Origin: Isoetes taiwanensis
Lineage: Eukaryota > Streptophyta > Lycopodiopsida > Isoetales > Isoetaceae
Assembly: GCA_021234155.1 (NCBI GenBank)
Contig: JAJEKV010000035.1
Location: forward strand, 2,294,001 to 2,358,000
DNA length: 64,000 nt
Direction: 5' to 3'
The notes below the pieces were generated by a model. That model searched no databases. It had not been told where the DNA came from and worked only from the letters and a program-made list of their open reading frames with translations. Positions 1-10,774 of this stretch are shown piece by piece (the stretch's first letter is position 1; every line of letters begins with the position of its first letter). The position numbers and the translations under genes are program-made.

Positions 1-1210
1 GCCAAGGTGTCTCGAACATGCCATATAGGCTCAAACATGCCAAGGTGGCTCTCAACATGCCATGCCGCGTGGCTCCAACATGCCACCTAGGCTCAAACAT
101 GCCAACGTGGCTCAAACATCCCATCTAGGCTCCAACATGCCACCTAGTCTCAAACATGCCAAGGTGGCTCAAACATGCCATGTGGGCTCCAACATGACAC
201 CTAGGCTCCAACATGCCAAGGTGGCTCAAGCATGCCACCAAGGCACCAACATGCCACCTAGGCTCAAACATGTCAAGGTGGCTCAAACATGCCAAGGTGG
301 CTTAAACATGCAACGTGGGCTCCCAACATGCTACCTAGGCTCCAACATGCCAAGGTGGCTCAAACATGACAGGCTGGCTCCACCATGCCACCTAGGCTCC
401 AACATGTCAAGGTGGCTCACATGCCATACCACATGCCTGTGGGGCAACATGCCACCTAGGACATGCCAAGGTGGCTCAAACATGCCATGTGGGCTCCAAC
501 ATGCCACCTAGGATCCAACATGGCAAGGTGGCTCAAGCATGCCACCAAGGCACCAACATGCCACCTAGGCTCAAACATGCCAAGGTGGCTCAAACATGCC
601 ATACATGCCAAGGTGGCGCGAGCATGCCACCTAGGCACCAACAACCCACCTCGGCTCAGGCATGCCAAGGTGGCTCAAACATGTCACGTGGGCTCCAACA
701 TGCCACCTAGGATCCAACATGCCACGGTGGTTCAGACATGCCAAGGTGGCTCAAACATGCCCACGCTCCAACATGCCACCTAGGCTCCAACATGCCACGC
801 GAGCTCCAACATGCAACCTAGGCTCCAACATGCCAAGAAACATGCCAAGTTGGCTCAAACATGCCATGTGGGCTCCAACATGCCACCTAGGCTCCAACAT
901 GTCAAGGTGGCTCAGGCATGCCAAGGTGGCTCAAACATCCCAACTAGGCTCCAACATGACAAGGTGGCTCAAACATGCCACGTGGGCTCCAACGTGCCAC
1001 CTAGGCTCCAACATGCCACCTAGGCTCCAACATGCCAAGGTGGCTCAAACATGCCACGTGGACTCCAATATGCCACGTGGGCTCCAGCATGCCAAGGTGG
1101 CTCAAATATGCCACCTATGCTCAAACATGCCAAGGTGGCTCAAGCATGCCACATGGGCTCCAACATGCCACCTAGGTTCCAGCATGCCAAGGTGGTTTAA
1201 ACATGCAAAC
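1..1210 (+). repeat. 19-bp minisatellite array 1
   Basis: Tandem array of two alternating 19-bp units, roughly CTCAAACATGCCAAGGTGG and CTCCAACATGCCACCTAGG. The last nine bases of one unit are nearly the reverse complement of those of the other (CCAAGGTGG against CCACCTAGG), so neighbouring units can pair as small stem-loops. Units vary by point changes and some are truncated. Because 19 is not a multiple of 3, all frames cycle with a 57-bp (19-residue) period and stay open by arithmetic. The open frames here are not evidence of protein coding. Confidence 0.95.
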
Positions 1211-1214
1211 AACT

Positions 1215-2426
1215 AAACAGGCAATAAATAGATAGGATTGCAACTTCTTAGAGCTGCCCACAATGCATTTAATGCCCAAATTGGCGCTCTCTATCTAATT
1301 CCGACCAATTTAAGGCCCAAATAGGCTCCTTCCAAGAGGATTCAGACTGACCCAACGGACGCAATGAACTCCAGTTAATTTTCGTTGTTCTGTATTAGTT
1401 TTGAATTTGTTTGATGCAGAAAACTAATTTAGGTCAAACGATTTTGTGGGAGATGGCTTTGCTTGCTACCTTGCTACAGAAAACCTCAGTTAGGCCAAAG
1501 TTGCCGCCTCTTCAAAAAAAAGAAAGCAGCATGCATTCTTATCCATCCCCAAAAAATCGGCTTTCTTCTTTCACCTTCCTTTCTTTTAACCATTGCAAAA
1601 AAAAAGGCCATCCAAAAAACCTCAAAAAGGAAATATGACCTTCTCAAACATGGAAAAATATACGGTTTTGTACACAATACCATACAAGAATCATAGTTCA
1701 AACCACTGCTAGAAGCTCCTCCTGCAGTACGAAACGAATTGGGCAAAGTATATCACACATATTCAATTTAAGATTACATGTTCAATTTAACCTCAAGATA
1801 AGACCTCGGCCATAGAAGCTACGAGGTGAGATATAATATGGCCATTTATGGCCTCCTCCTAACCCATTTATCCAATTTTCTTATTAGATACCTCAAACTA
1901 TACAAAATTTTGAAAGGTCACATCCTACACGTAGCAAGGTTTAGTAAATATCGAATTGGGTAATAAACCTGTAAAAACTACATGTGTTTTAGACTGACCA
2001 CTACCTTTTGATCATGGCATGAATGTATCCTACTCTGGCGTACTAAATATTTTTGAAAAAATGTGACTGTGTGGCCAACTAGCCCACCAATGCTCACTCC
2101 ATGGACCATGATTTGCATGCCTTGCATGCACTTGCTTTCAAATGTAATGCATCGTGTGACAAGGCCTTTTTAATTGAGATCATGCTAACTTGTTCAAACT
2201 TGCTTTGAAAGTTTCAAAGAAGCATTACAACAATTCCAAATAATTTGTTGCTCTTGCAGATATGATAATATCAAATGGTTACAGGACCCCTTCACATTAT
2301 AAAAATTGGAGAACATAATATATCACTAAAATAAAAAAATCAACATTTATATACTAAATTTGCAACATGTAGTTCGTTTGGTCGAAAGCACATTCTACTG
2401 AAGGAAAGGTCGCTAGAGTTGTTTTA
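1215..2426 (+). repeat. Dispersed repeat family, copy 1
   Basis: Three blocks recur in the same order near 3.7-5.7 kb: block a (about 1217-1285), block b (about 1631-1800) and block c (about 1836-2420). Between a and b lies about 345 bp of AT-rich DNA with no recognisable gene. Partial copies of block c occur at 52436-52575 (minus) and 57905-57990 (plus), so this is a multi-copy interspersed element and not just a local duplication. No terminal repeats or coding capacity are visible, so its class is unknown. Confidence 0.75.
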
Positions 2427-3400
2427 CCAAGGTGGCTCAAACATGCCACGCACACTCCAAGATGCCACCTAGGTTCAAACATCCCAAGGTGGGCCAACAT
2501 GCCAAGGTGGCTCAAACATGCCACACGGGCTCCAACATGCCACCTAGGCTCCAACATGCCAAGATGGCGAAAACACGTGGGCTCCAACATGCCACCTAGG
2601 CTCCAGCATGCCAAGGTAGCTCAAACATGCCACCTAGGCTCCAACATGCCACCTAGGATCAAACATGCCAAGGTGGCTCAAACATGCCATGCGTGCTCCA
2701 AGATGCCACCTAGGGTCCAACATATCACTTAGGCTCCAACATGCCACCTAGGATCACACATGCCAAGGTGGCCCAAACATGCCAAGGTGGCTCAAACATG
2801 CCATGCGGGCTCCAACATGCCACCTAGGCTCTAGCATGCCAAGGTGGCTCAAACATGCCACCTAGGCTCCATCATGCCAAGGTGGCTCAAACATGCCACC
2901 TAGGCTCCAACATGCCACTTAGGCTCCAACATGCCAATGTGCCTCAAATATGCCACACGGACTCCAACATGCCACCTAGGCTCCAACATGCCAAGGTGTC
3001 TCAAACATGCCAAGTGGGCTCCAACATGCCACCTAGGCTCCATCATTCCAAGGTGGCTCAAACATGCCACCTAGGCTCCAACATGCCACGCAGTCTCCAA
3101 CATGCCACCTAGGCTCCAACATGACAAGGTGGCTCAAACATGCCACGTGCGCTCCAAGATGCCACCTTGGCTCCAACATGCCACCTAGGCTCCAACATGC
3201 CAAGGTGGCTAAAACATGCCAAGGTGGCTCAAATATGCCACGCAAGTTCCAACATGCCACTTAGGCTCAAACATGCCAAGGTGGCTCGAACATGCCACGC
3301 AGGCTCCAACATGCCACCTAGCTCCAACCTGCCAAGGTGGCTCAAACTTGCCACTTGGCTCGAACATGCCACCTAGGCTCCATCATGCCACCTAGGCTCC
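2427..3400 (+). repeat. 19-bp minisatellite array 2
   Basis: Same alternating CCAAGGTGG / CCACCTAGG units as at the window start. The array begins abruptly inside block c of the dispersed repeat, after GCTAGAGTTGTTTT. At the equivalent place in the second copy (about 5690) no array is present. This shows that array sequence has been inserted into, or has expanded from, a position within the element. Confidence 0.95.
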
Positions 3401-3747
3401 TCAAGGAAGCATTTGTGGTCTGCACACTACACCTATCCATAAAACCAGAAAACCTTAATAGACCATTACTCAACAAAGGGCTTCAGAGTTCCATCCTCAG
3501 ATCTGGGTCGCAGTAAGATACTGCAGGTTGTGTGGATTTGCAACTACATTTCAATAAACATGGGCTTCCTAAAAAGCGAATTTAGCTACAACATTGGCTT
3601 GGCTAGATCTAAAACAACCTTGGCTCAAATCTGTAGAATGGGCGTTATTTTGCAAGATCTCTTCCATACATTTGATTTTTTTCTTCTGCTGGATGCTGCT
3701 ATAACGACAGAGCTGGAAGGAAAGGGGACAAATAAAACAACCAAACA
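3401..3747. other. Spacer, no gene seen
   Basis: About 350 bp of moderately AT-rich sequence between array 2 and the second copy of block a. Short open frames on both strands show no recognisable domain. No promoter or RNA gene is visible. Confidence 0.6.
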
Positions 3748-3812
3748 GGCAATAAGTAGATAGGGCTGCAACTTCTTAGAGCTGCCCACAACGCATTTGA
3801 TGCCCAAATTGG
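3748..3812 (+). repeat. Dispersed repeat block a, copy 2
   Basis: Nearly identical to 1217-1285, sharing AACTTCTTAGAGCTGCCCAC and the closing CCCAAATTGGC. Immediately after it the second copy runs into minisatellite, where the first copy continues with unique DNA. Confidence 0.8.
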
Positions 3813-4563
3813 CACCTAAGGCTCAAACATGCCAAGGTGGCTCAAACATGCCACCTAGGCTCAAACATGCCACCTAGGCTCCAACATGCCACCTAGGCTT
3901 AAACATGCCAAGGTGGTTCAAACATGCCAAGGTGGCTCAAACATGCGACGTGGGTTCCAACATGCCACCTAGGCTCCAACATGCCAAGGTGGCTCAAACA
4001 TGCCACCTCGGCTCCAACATGCCACCTCGGGCCTCGGCTCCAACATGCCAAGGTGGCTCAAACATGCGCCACGCACTCCAAGATGCCACCTAGGTTCAAA
4101 CATGCCAAGGTGGCCTAAACATGCCAAGGTGGCTCAAACATGCCATGCGGGCTCCAACATGCCACCTAGGCTCCAACATGCCAAGGTAGCTCAAACATGC
4201 CACGTATGCTCCAACATGCCGAGGTGGCTCAAATATGCCATGTGGGCTCCAACATGCCACCTAGGCTCCATCATGCCAAGGTGGCTCAAAGATGCCACCT
4301 AGGCTCCAACATGCCACCTAGGCTCCAACATGCCAAGGTGGCTCAAACATGCCACGTGGGCTCCAACATGCCACCTAGGCTCCATCATGCCAAGGTGGCT
4401 CAAACATGCCACCTAAGCTCCAACATGCCATGGTGGCTCAAACATGCCAAGGTGGCTCAAACATGCCACGCAGGCTCAAACATGCAAAGGTGGCTCAAAC
4501 ATGCCACGTGCGCTCCAAGATGCCACCTAGGCTCCAACATGCCACCTAGGATCCTCAAGGAAA
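3813..4563 (+). repeat. 19-bp minisatellite array 3
   Basis: Same family as arrays 1 and 2, here placed between blocks a and b of the dispersed repeat. Taken with array 2, which sits after block c, this shows that the array occupies different positions in two copies of the same element. Confidence 0.95.
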
Positions 4564-5700
4564 CATGACCTTAAGCTGCTCAAACATGGCAAAATATATG
4601 GTTTTGTATACAATACCATACAAGAATCATAGTTCAAACCACTGCCAGAAGCTCCTCCCGCAATACGAAACGAATTAGGCAAAATATATCATACATGTTC
4701 AATTTAACATCAAGATGAGACCTCGGCCATAGAAGCTACGATATATCACCACCTATGAAGCTTCCATACTTCACATCGGTTACAACATGACCATAGATGA
4801 TCCTTAAATAAAATCTAGAAAATAACTCTGACCTTTCCCTTTCCTTATAAAGCCTCTGGTGTGCCTTTTTGCTAGTTGATTAAATTTCTTTTCCCAACAA
4901 ACAATTTGTAAAAAGAATTTGCAAACATAATGAGAAATAAAAACAACGGCAAATAGAGAATAAGCTAAACTTATGGAAGCGACATTTATGGTGCTAAACA
5001 CGCAATCCAATGTTCTTATTGGAGATGCCCTAATACATGACTACAAGTGGTGATTTTGTAGGTGGACATGATGTTGAGATATAATATGGCCACTTATGGC
5101 CTCCTCCTAACCCATTTATCCAATCTTCTTATTAGATACCTCAATGAAAGGTCACATCCTACACATAGCAAGGTTTAGTAAATATTGAATTGGGTACTAA
5201 ACATGTAAAAACTACAAGTACGCATTTTAGACTGGCCACTACCTTTTGAGCATGGCATGAATGTATCCTACTCTGGCGTACTAAGTATTTTAAAAAAAAA
5301 TGTGATTGTGTGGCCAACTAGCCTACTAAGAAAAAAAAAAAAAAAAAAGGAAAATTACACTCACTCCATGGACCATGATTTGCATACATTGCATGCACTT
5401 GCTTTCAAATGTAATGCATCGTGTGACAAGGCCTTCTTAATTGAGATCATGCTAACTTGTTCAAACTTGTTTTGAAAGTTTCAAAGAAGCATTAGAACAA
5501 TTCCAAATGATTTGTTGCTCTTGCAGGTATATTAATATCAAATGGTTACAGGAACCCTTCACATTATAAAAATGGGAGAACATGGTATATCACTAAAATA
5601 AAAAAGTCAACATCTATATACTAAATTCACAAGGTGTAGTTTGTTTAGTCAAAAGCACATTTTACTGAAGAAAAGGTCGCTAGAATTGTTTTCCCATGAC
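4564..5700 (+). repeat. Dispersed repeat family, copy 2 (blocks b and c)
   Basis: Block b (4564-4735) matches 1631-1800 and block c (about 5072-5700) matches 1836-2420 with scattered substitutions and small indels. The interval 4736-5071 is not present in copy 1. A 17-base poly-A run inside block c at about 5330 distinguishes this copy. No coding capacity is recognised. Confidence 0.8.
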
Positions 5701-6263
5701 CATATATGTAAAAAATCAAAGAAAAGGAGTCTCTTATAAATATTCTTTGAAACATTATATGGCCACCTTCTAACTATAATGTGCAATATACACCTCGTAT
5801 TATTATTATTTTCAATAGTATATGATTTGCAATAATAAAACAAGCATAGAAAATATGAGAATGTGCTGTTATATTTGACTAAATGAAGAACCTAACATGA
5901 AGTGAGCAAGCTCCAATACATTTGTTAGTTTTTAAGTAGACTAATATATTGACATGGAATGATCAGATTTCTCATTATTTTATTTTCAATATATATTTGG
6001 GTTGCATTGCGAACATGAATAAAGATAAGACAAGATATTTTTGAAGGTGAGGAGATTTGATTTAGTTTGTCAAAGCCCGAATAGAAAATTGGAAGCAAAC
6101 TACTAAGTACTTATCACCATGTTCTCACATTATTCCTGCACGTAGTAGCGTTGAAAGAACATAAAATTCCCATTTTCTATCGGTGATGAATGGGAAGTTC
6201 CCTCTTAAAGTTTTTTGGTGCACATAGATGTCTTCTAAGGTCAGAGGGACCTCGTCCACCATG
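5701..6263. other. AT-rich upstream region of the double-hevein gene
   Basis: No gene is seen. This is the 5' flank of the plus-strand hevein gene and would hold its distal promoter. I see no clear homology between it and the 5' flank shared by the other two hevein loci (about 35.6-36.0 kb and 52.0-52.3 kb). Confidence 0.5.
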
Positions 6264-6270
6264 TATAATA
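6264..6270 (+). promoter_or_regulatory. Possible TATA box of the double-hevein gene
   Basis: TATAATA lies about 80 bp upstream of the preferred ATG at 6347. The DNA between TATA and ATG resembles the leader of the hevein-kinase pseudogene on the minus strand just above 51910 (both contain a TAAAG...GGTTCTT stretch). This supports it as a true 5' leader. Confidence 0.45.
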
Positions 6271-6346
6271 GAGCTTAGTTGTCCACTCATGTATTCTCAG
6301 TATTAAAGCCCTAAGTTTGGTTCTTCATTTCAATATCACCAAAAGT

Positions 6347-6958
6347 ATGTCCAAGATTTCAACATTTCAAAGTATGTCCGGCATTTCAAGTGTCCTTCTG
6401 CTATTGGCATGCTTGGGGCTATCAGCCACCATAGCACAAGATTGTGGTAAAGCAGTTGGAGGCACTCTTTGTGATGCTAATCAATGTTGCAGCCAATATG
6501 GCTATTGTGGCACCACTTCTGAATATTGCGGTGATGGATGCCAGAGCCAGTGCAATAGTACTGCTACTACCAACACAACTGGAGGATGTGGTATTCAAGC
6601 CAACAATGCCCTTTGTATGAATAATGAATGTTGCAGCGAGTACGGATATTGTGGGACTACTTTGGCTTATTGTGGTAATGGATGTCAGAGCCAATGTAGA
6701 GGAAGTAACAACAATACTATTGCACCATCTCCATCTCCATCTCCATCTCCATCTCCATCTCCATCTCCATCTCCATCTCCATCTCCCTCGCCCTCTCCCT
6801 CGCCCTCGCCCTCTCCCTCTCCCTCTCCCTCTCCTTCTTCTTCATCAATATCACCACCACAACCATCGCCATTGCAATCGTCATCGTCATCATTAAAGTT
6901 GTGTTGTCTTTGGACTTGCTTTGTGACCATCCTAGTCTTGTACAAAGACAAAGTATAG
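6347..6958 (+). CDS. Secreted double-hevein (CBM18) protein with Ser-Pro linker; remnant of a lectin receptor kinase
   Basis: Predicted 203-residue secreted chitin-binding protein. I start at the ATG at 6347, because an in-frame start 30 bp upstream would be TTG; a second ATG at 6374 is possible. A hydrophobic signal peptide (about residues 10-30, with [11 protein letters not shown]) ends near AQDC. Two hevein domains follow at about residues 31-69 and 79-118. Each has the full eight-cysteine pattern with the CCS-YGYCG and YCG-GCQSQC motifs that bind N-acetylglucosamine oligomers. A linker of about 25 Ser-Pro dipeptides, encoded by a CATCTC microsatellite, comes next. The last ~22 residues are kinase-tail DNA read out of frame. 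The likely role is cell-wall or apoplastic chitin binding. Family comparison with the minus-strand gene at 42.7-51.9 kb shows that the ancestor carried a membrane segment and kinase, now deleted. The ORF is intact; whether it is expressed is unknown. Confidence 0.75.
   Translation: MSKISTFQSMSGISSVLLLLACLGLSATIAQDCGKAVGGTLCDANQCCSQYGYCGTTSEYCGDGCQSQCNSTATTNTTGGCGIQANNALCMNNECCSEYGYCGTTLAYCGNGCQSQCRGSNNNTIAPSPSPSPSPSPSPSPSPSPSPSPSPSPSPSPSPSPSPSSSSISPPQPSPLQSSSSSLKLCCLWTCFVTILVLYKDKV
6725..6835 (+). repeat. CATCTC / CCCTCG hexamer microsatellite
   Basis: Uninterrupted hexanucleotide repeat, first CATCTC and then CCCTCG or CCCTCT, coding Ser-Pro dipeptides within the hevein gene. Hexamers keep frame, so length variation here should change the linker without breaking the protein. 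Confidence 0.9.
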
Positions 6959-7050
6959 AATGATGTGGCTAGATATTGGATGATGAAGTTGTTGAACCTA
7001 TTCTTCTTGATGTTACCCCAAATCTTTCTTCGTTCTTTTCAATCAACTTC
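6893..7050 (+). pseudogene. Kinase C-terminal tail fragment fused to the hevein gene
   Basis: In the second frame this reads [21 protein letters not shown] followed by stop codons. It aligns at nucleotide level with the minus-strand hevein kinase tail (about 42.85-42.98 kb), for example TTGCTTTGTGACCATCCT against TTGCTTTGTGGCCATCCT. The block corresponds to kinase subdomain XI (the LGLxCxHPxxxxRPSM region). It is joined directly to the Ser-Pro linker, so the transmembrane segment and nearly all of the kinase have been deleted. The tail is read in the wrong frame by the live ORF and has in-frame stops in its own frame. Confidence 0.75.
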
Positions 7051-8034
7051 CGGTACAAATTATACAAATACATTGTAACCTACATAACACAAGTGTTATT
7101 TCAAAGAGATGAAGAAAATAAATTAATAAATAAATCAATAGCCCTGTATCTTGCCAAAAGCCCTATATAAAACCTACAATATAATACAACATCTTCTTGA
7201 GAGTCTATTGTATTTTTCTCCTTTGCAGATCATCCCCTCCAAACAAATTCAAGTTGAATTTCAGAATTTTTTACTTCTAAACCAAGCATATATCACATGG
7301 ATTGGAAACTTTAGAGCATGGATTCAAGAGTTTTTATGAAATTAACCTAGCAGTAATTGGTAAGCTGATAGTTGACCTTGAGTTAGGCAAGCCTGCCCCT
7401 TTAGATACTGGTTGTAAGTTAAATGCATTAATGCCCCTGTCCACAGAGTTCTACAACTATGCAAGCTTGGTTGCGATTTCTTATATCCATGCTTTTCCCA
7501 TTAATCGTGGGTTGCGGAGGATGTATTAGAGCAATTATATTGGGAGCTGGTTTTAACAAGGTTTTAATTAGTAAAAAAAATGTTTATTTAAAAATAAAGG
7601 TTTTTGGTGCATGCCGAACCATTGAGAGTTCACATAAATTTAGAGGAAAAGATGTAGCTAAAAATGAAGGGGGAAATAAAGAAGCTTAAACTATTTTAAG
7701 GTCTTATATTATTTTATTGGTTACTTTTAACAAACTTTAAATTCTACAAACACTAGAACCACGCCCAACGTTGCTAGCCTAGGTTGAAACCCTGTTAATA
7801 AATTTACAGAATTAAATACACATACCTTGCAATTTAACCGTCGCTAATTGTATATATAATGTAAAGCAATCTTTTCATCTAGTTTTAGAGAAGGGGGGAG
7901 GGGGAGGGGGAGGGAGAGGAGGGAAGGTGGGGGAAGAGGGAGGGATTCTGCAGAAAGGATAGTATTTGGAATGATTTTGCATAACAAATCAAGTGTGCTA
8001 ATTGTAATGATCCAACTTTTGGTACTAATGTGAA
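7051..8034. other. 3' flank of hevein gene, no gene seen
   Basis: AT-rich DNA with short unrecognised open frames. A purine-rich run of GGGGGAGG type lies at about 7893-7945. No terminator, RNA gene or transposon end is recognised before the Helitron-like terminus at 8035. Confidence 0.5.
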
Positions 8035-8062
8035 CTAGTAATGGTGCCCGGCATTGCCGGGC
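8035..8062 (-). mobile_element. Helitron-like 3' terminus
   Basis: Read on the minus strand: a perfect 7-bp GC hairpin (GCCCGGC-3 nt-GCCGGGC), eight bases, then CTAG followed by T. This is the hallmark of a Helitron 3' end (hairpin, CTRR, insertion before T). The terminal motif ACCATTACTAG is shared with 57453-57464. The element would extend to the right of this point; its 5' TC end is not identified. Confidence 0.6.
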
Positions 8063-9537
8063 TTTAGCAATTATTTGTTAGGAACATGTAAGTGTAGCAG
8101 CGATTGCGATCTTGGTGCATCTACCAGTTTGTAGATAAGCAAGGGCATGATTTTAGCACTGGGATAGAGAACTTGCATGAAATAGCATAACAACTTGAAA
8201 AGGACGAACCCTTAGCTACAGTTTCTTTATTCATGAGAGGAAGATGCCAATCCTAATCTATCAGTTAGCATATCAAGAAATTATAAGAGAATGAATATTC
8301 ATTGAGAATCAATGCTACTTTACTGCAAAGGAAAATGGAAGATCGAAGCTTCTTGGAGTAGTTTGTGATGCAAATGTTGTCTTATGTATCAAGTAATTAA
8401 AAGTAATAACTCAAGGGTAATTTTGAAGTAAAGTCAGCATGTGTCACATCAGGTTGTCTTTTCCTTTTATAACTTACACATGTGTTATATTAAGCCCAAC
8501 TAATAAACAACTAAGATAGAAAGTATTCAAATGCGAAGGATCGTCATGTCTAGATAAGCACGAGCATATCACATTCCATAATCAGGAGGAAAAGAACCGA
8601 GATATAAAAACCTCATTTTGTACTACACAATTTCATGCAGCTCATCTTTATTGCCTTGCCATAAACCACGCATATTCCTTCCTTCCTTCCTTCCTAAACC
8701 AAAAGGGAATTATACCATAGCATGGGAAGCCATAATATGAAGAGTACATTGAATTTTATGATGGTGTATTGTGAAAGAAGATAAAGGATTATGAGTCTAA
8801 GAATCTAGTTTGTAATACAATATATAATGTTATGACTTGGCTCGAGTTAGACAGCAGGTGCAAGAACTTCCCTTCCATAGAAAGAGAGTGCCAATATGCA
8901 TAATATACTTTCTAATGTATACATGAGAAAACTCCAGCATGTTGAATCTGTTTGTTCTCAAACACATGGTGAACGATTTTTTTTTTTTATGAACAAATGA
9001 ATATACACTGAGTAAATGGAGATGCCTGGAACACGGTATAGGCACATGGAACATGAATGTTTGGCCAATGTTTGCGGCATATTCCGATACCGGATATAGG
9101 TGTTTGTATAGATTTCCCTTATCTAAGCTCATCTTGACTTGATATATTTTTAAAGCGAGCAAGATATCTTAGGTAAGAATGCGAGAAATGTCTATCCAAC
9201 TGAACCATCTCTGGTGCACATTGAAACATCACTTATCCATGCAAACGAATAGAGCCTTGTTCTTAAAATAAAAGGTCATATGACCATTTCTATCAGGAAC
9301 ATAACAAATCCACATATATTAAGAACATAACAAATCCACATATATTGGAAAACATGCAAGCGTCTTCCTTTTTTTCTATGATATTGTTCTTGAATTGGTC
9401 TTCTATGCAGCTTATACATTAGAACTTGCAGCGCATAATAATAATGTTTAGAACTCTTTGTATGTCAAATAATGCAGGGCTCAATACTTTTATTCAAACT
9501 ATGGTGGATACATTCTGAATGCAATAGGCTGCAACAG

Positions 9538-9790
9538 GCATATTAATCTCCATTCTTCTCATTATCATTAGGTAAACTTGTATTCATAAAGGTGTAGTCT
9601 TATATATCGTCACTCCCAGAGATATCATAGACCTGTTACAATGGAATCAAATCCAAGATGTCTAGAACCTATAACTATTAATCGCCATTCTTATCATTAT
9701 CATTAGATAAACTTGTATTTAAAAAGATGCAGCCTTATATGTCACACCTTGTTACAAAGGAAATCAAATCCAAGATGTCTAGAACGTATA
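9538..9790. repeat. Tandem duplication, about 135-bp period
   Basis: Two diverged copies, around 9551 and 9686, share ATTATCATTAG and CAAATCCAAGATGTCTAGAAC. They are non-coding. Confidence 0.75.
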
Positions 9791-10164
9791 GCAATAGGGC
9801 AGCATAATAAACCATACACAACACAAAAATATAAAGAATAACTGTCAGAATAGGCAGTATTAGTCCCAAGCTTTTTGTTAGTCCCAAGCTTTTTGCCAAT
9901 TTCTGCTTGTATTAAGCAATATGCACAATTTGCTAGTGTCAATCCAAAGTTTTTCACGTTGATACTGCAGTTATTAACAAACAGTAAGCTGAACTTGTGT
10001 ATGACAACTTCAGCTAACACAAAAACAAAACAATGTTGAAGAGAACCTCAAATAGCATAGGCATAGAAGATATTTGTAAGCATAAATAGTACATATATGC
10101 AAAGATGGAGAACAGACAATGTGTTTACTCACAGTTTTAACACTTTCCTAAGAAGAAAAGGAAA

Positions 10165-10590
10165 TGCATGTTTCTGAACATTTGAAGGCAATATCTAGAG
10201 ACGTGTGTTCTATGAAACCCAGAGCTCAGTTTCATGTTTCTTTTTACCATGCGCAGCATCCAAAATTTGTCATCCATGCAGTTGAAATCATGTTCCAATA
10301 TCGGATGGTCTGGCGAATGCGAAGCATTAAAACTAAATCACAACATAGAAAGGTTTTTTATGAAGAGTTATGCAAACTCGGGTGGAAGCAAAACTTTGAT
10401 AGAAGGAAAGAACATAGCAAATCTGTGCAAAGAGAAAAATAACAGTGCCAAAGTTATGAAGAAGATAAGCAATTTCATGTCTATGCACATTTACAGGCAA
10501 TCTATTCCAATATTGGATGGTTTGATGAACGCAAATTATTAGAACGACTAAATCACAACATAGAAAAGCTCCTTTCTGAAGAGTTGGAAG
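10165..10590. repeat. Diverged tandem duplication, about 240-bp period
   Basis: Two copies share a GCAAT..AATAT-GGATGGT core and AAATCACAACATAGAAA-G, then GAAGAGTT. The copies differ by indels, so the open frames over them are unlikely to be conserved coding. Confidence 0.65.
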
Positions 10591-10598
10591 AAGCTTAC

Positions 10599-10774
10599 CA
10601 TTGGCAGCGTTCATCACCTGTGTTCGAATCGTTTGCAGTTTGCAGTGGCATGTCCTTATCCTAAATCTACTTCGGGACAAATATTCGTTGCCACGCTTTC
10701 GGGTCCTTGACGTACTGCATATTTCTAATGTGGCATCCAGTATTCGCCTTCTAGGTGTTAGCATGCTGACCAAC
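10599..10774 (-). other. Candidate internal exon, product unrecognised
   Basis: On the minus strand a pyrimidine-rich TTTTCTTTTTGCAG acceptor precedes a 176-bp block that stays open in one frame and ends in a good donor (TG/GTAAGC). The encoded segment is basic (for example TPRRRILDATLEIC). I recognise no family. It could be an exon of a spliced minus-strand transcript crossing 8-13.7 kb, or chance. Confidence 0.3.

Larger units (their letters stand above)
8063..10598. other. AT-rich non-coding DNA, possible Helitron body
   Basis: No recognisable protein domain. It contains a short CCTT run at about 8680 and the two tandem duplications listed separately. If the 8035 terminus is real, this DNA is the interior of a minus-oriented Helitron of unknown length. 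Confidence 0.4.

Noticed and set aside
62-1216. Long open frames with Met-Pro-Arg-Trp-type 19-residue repeats
   Set aside because: Arithmetic consequence of a 19-bp minisatellite lacking stop codons; frames are open on both strands and in several phases.
1-4563. CRISPR-like array
   Set aside because: Repeats are contiguous with no unique spacers, in a plant nuclear context.
6317-6346. Upstream in-frame start for the double-hevein gene
   Set aside because: The codon is TTG; the ATG at 6347 matches the homologous gene start better.
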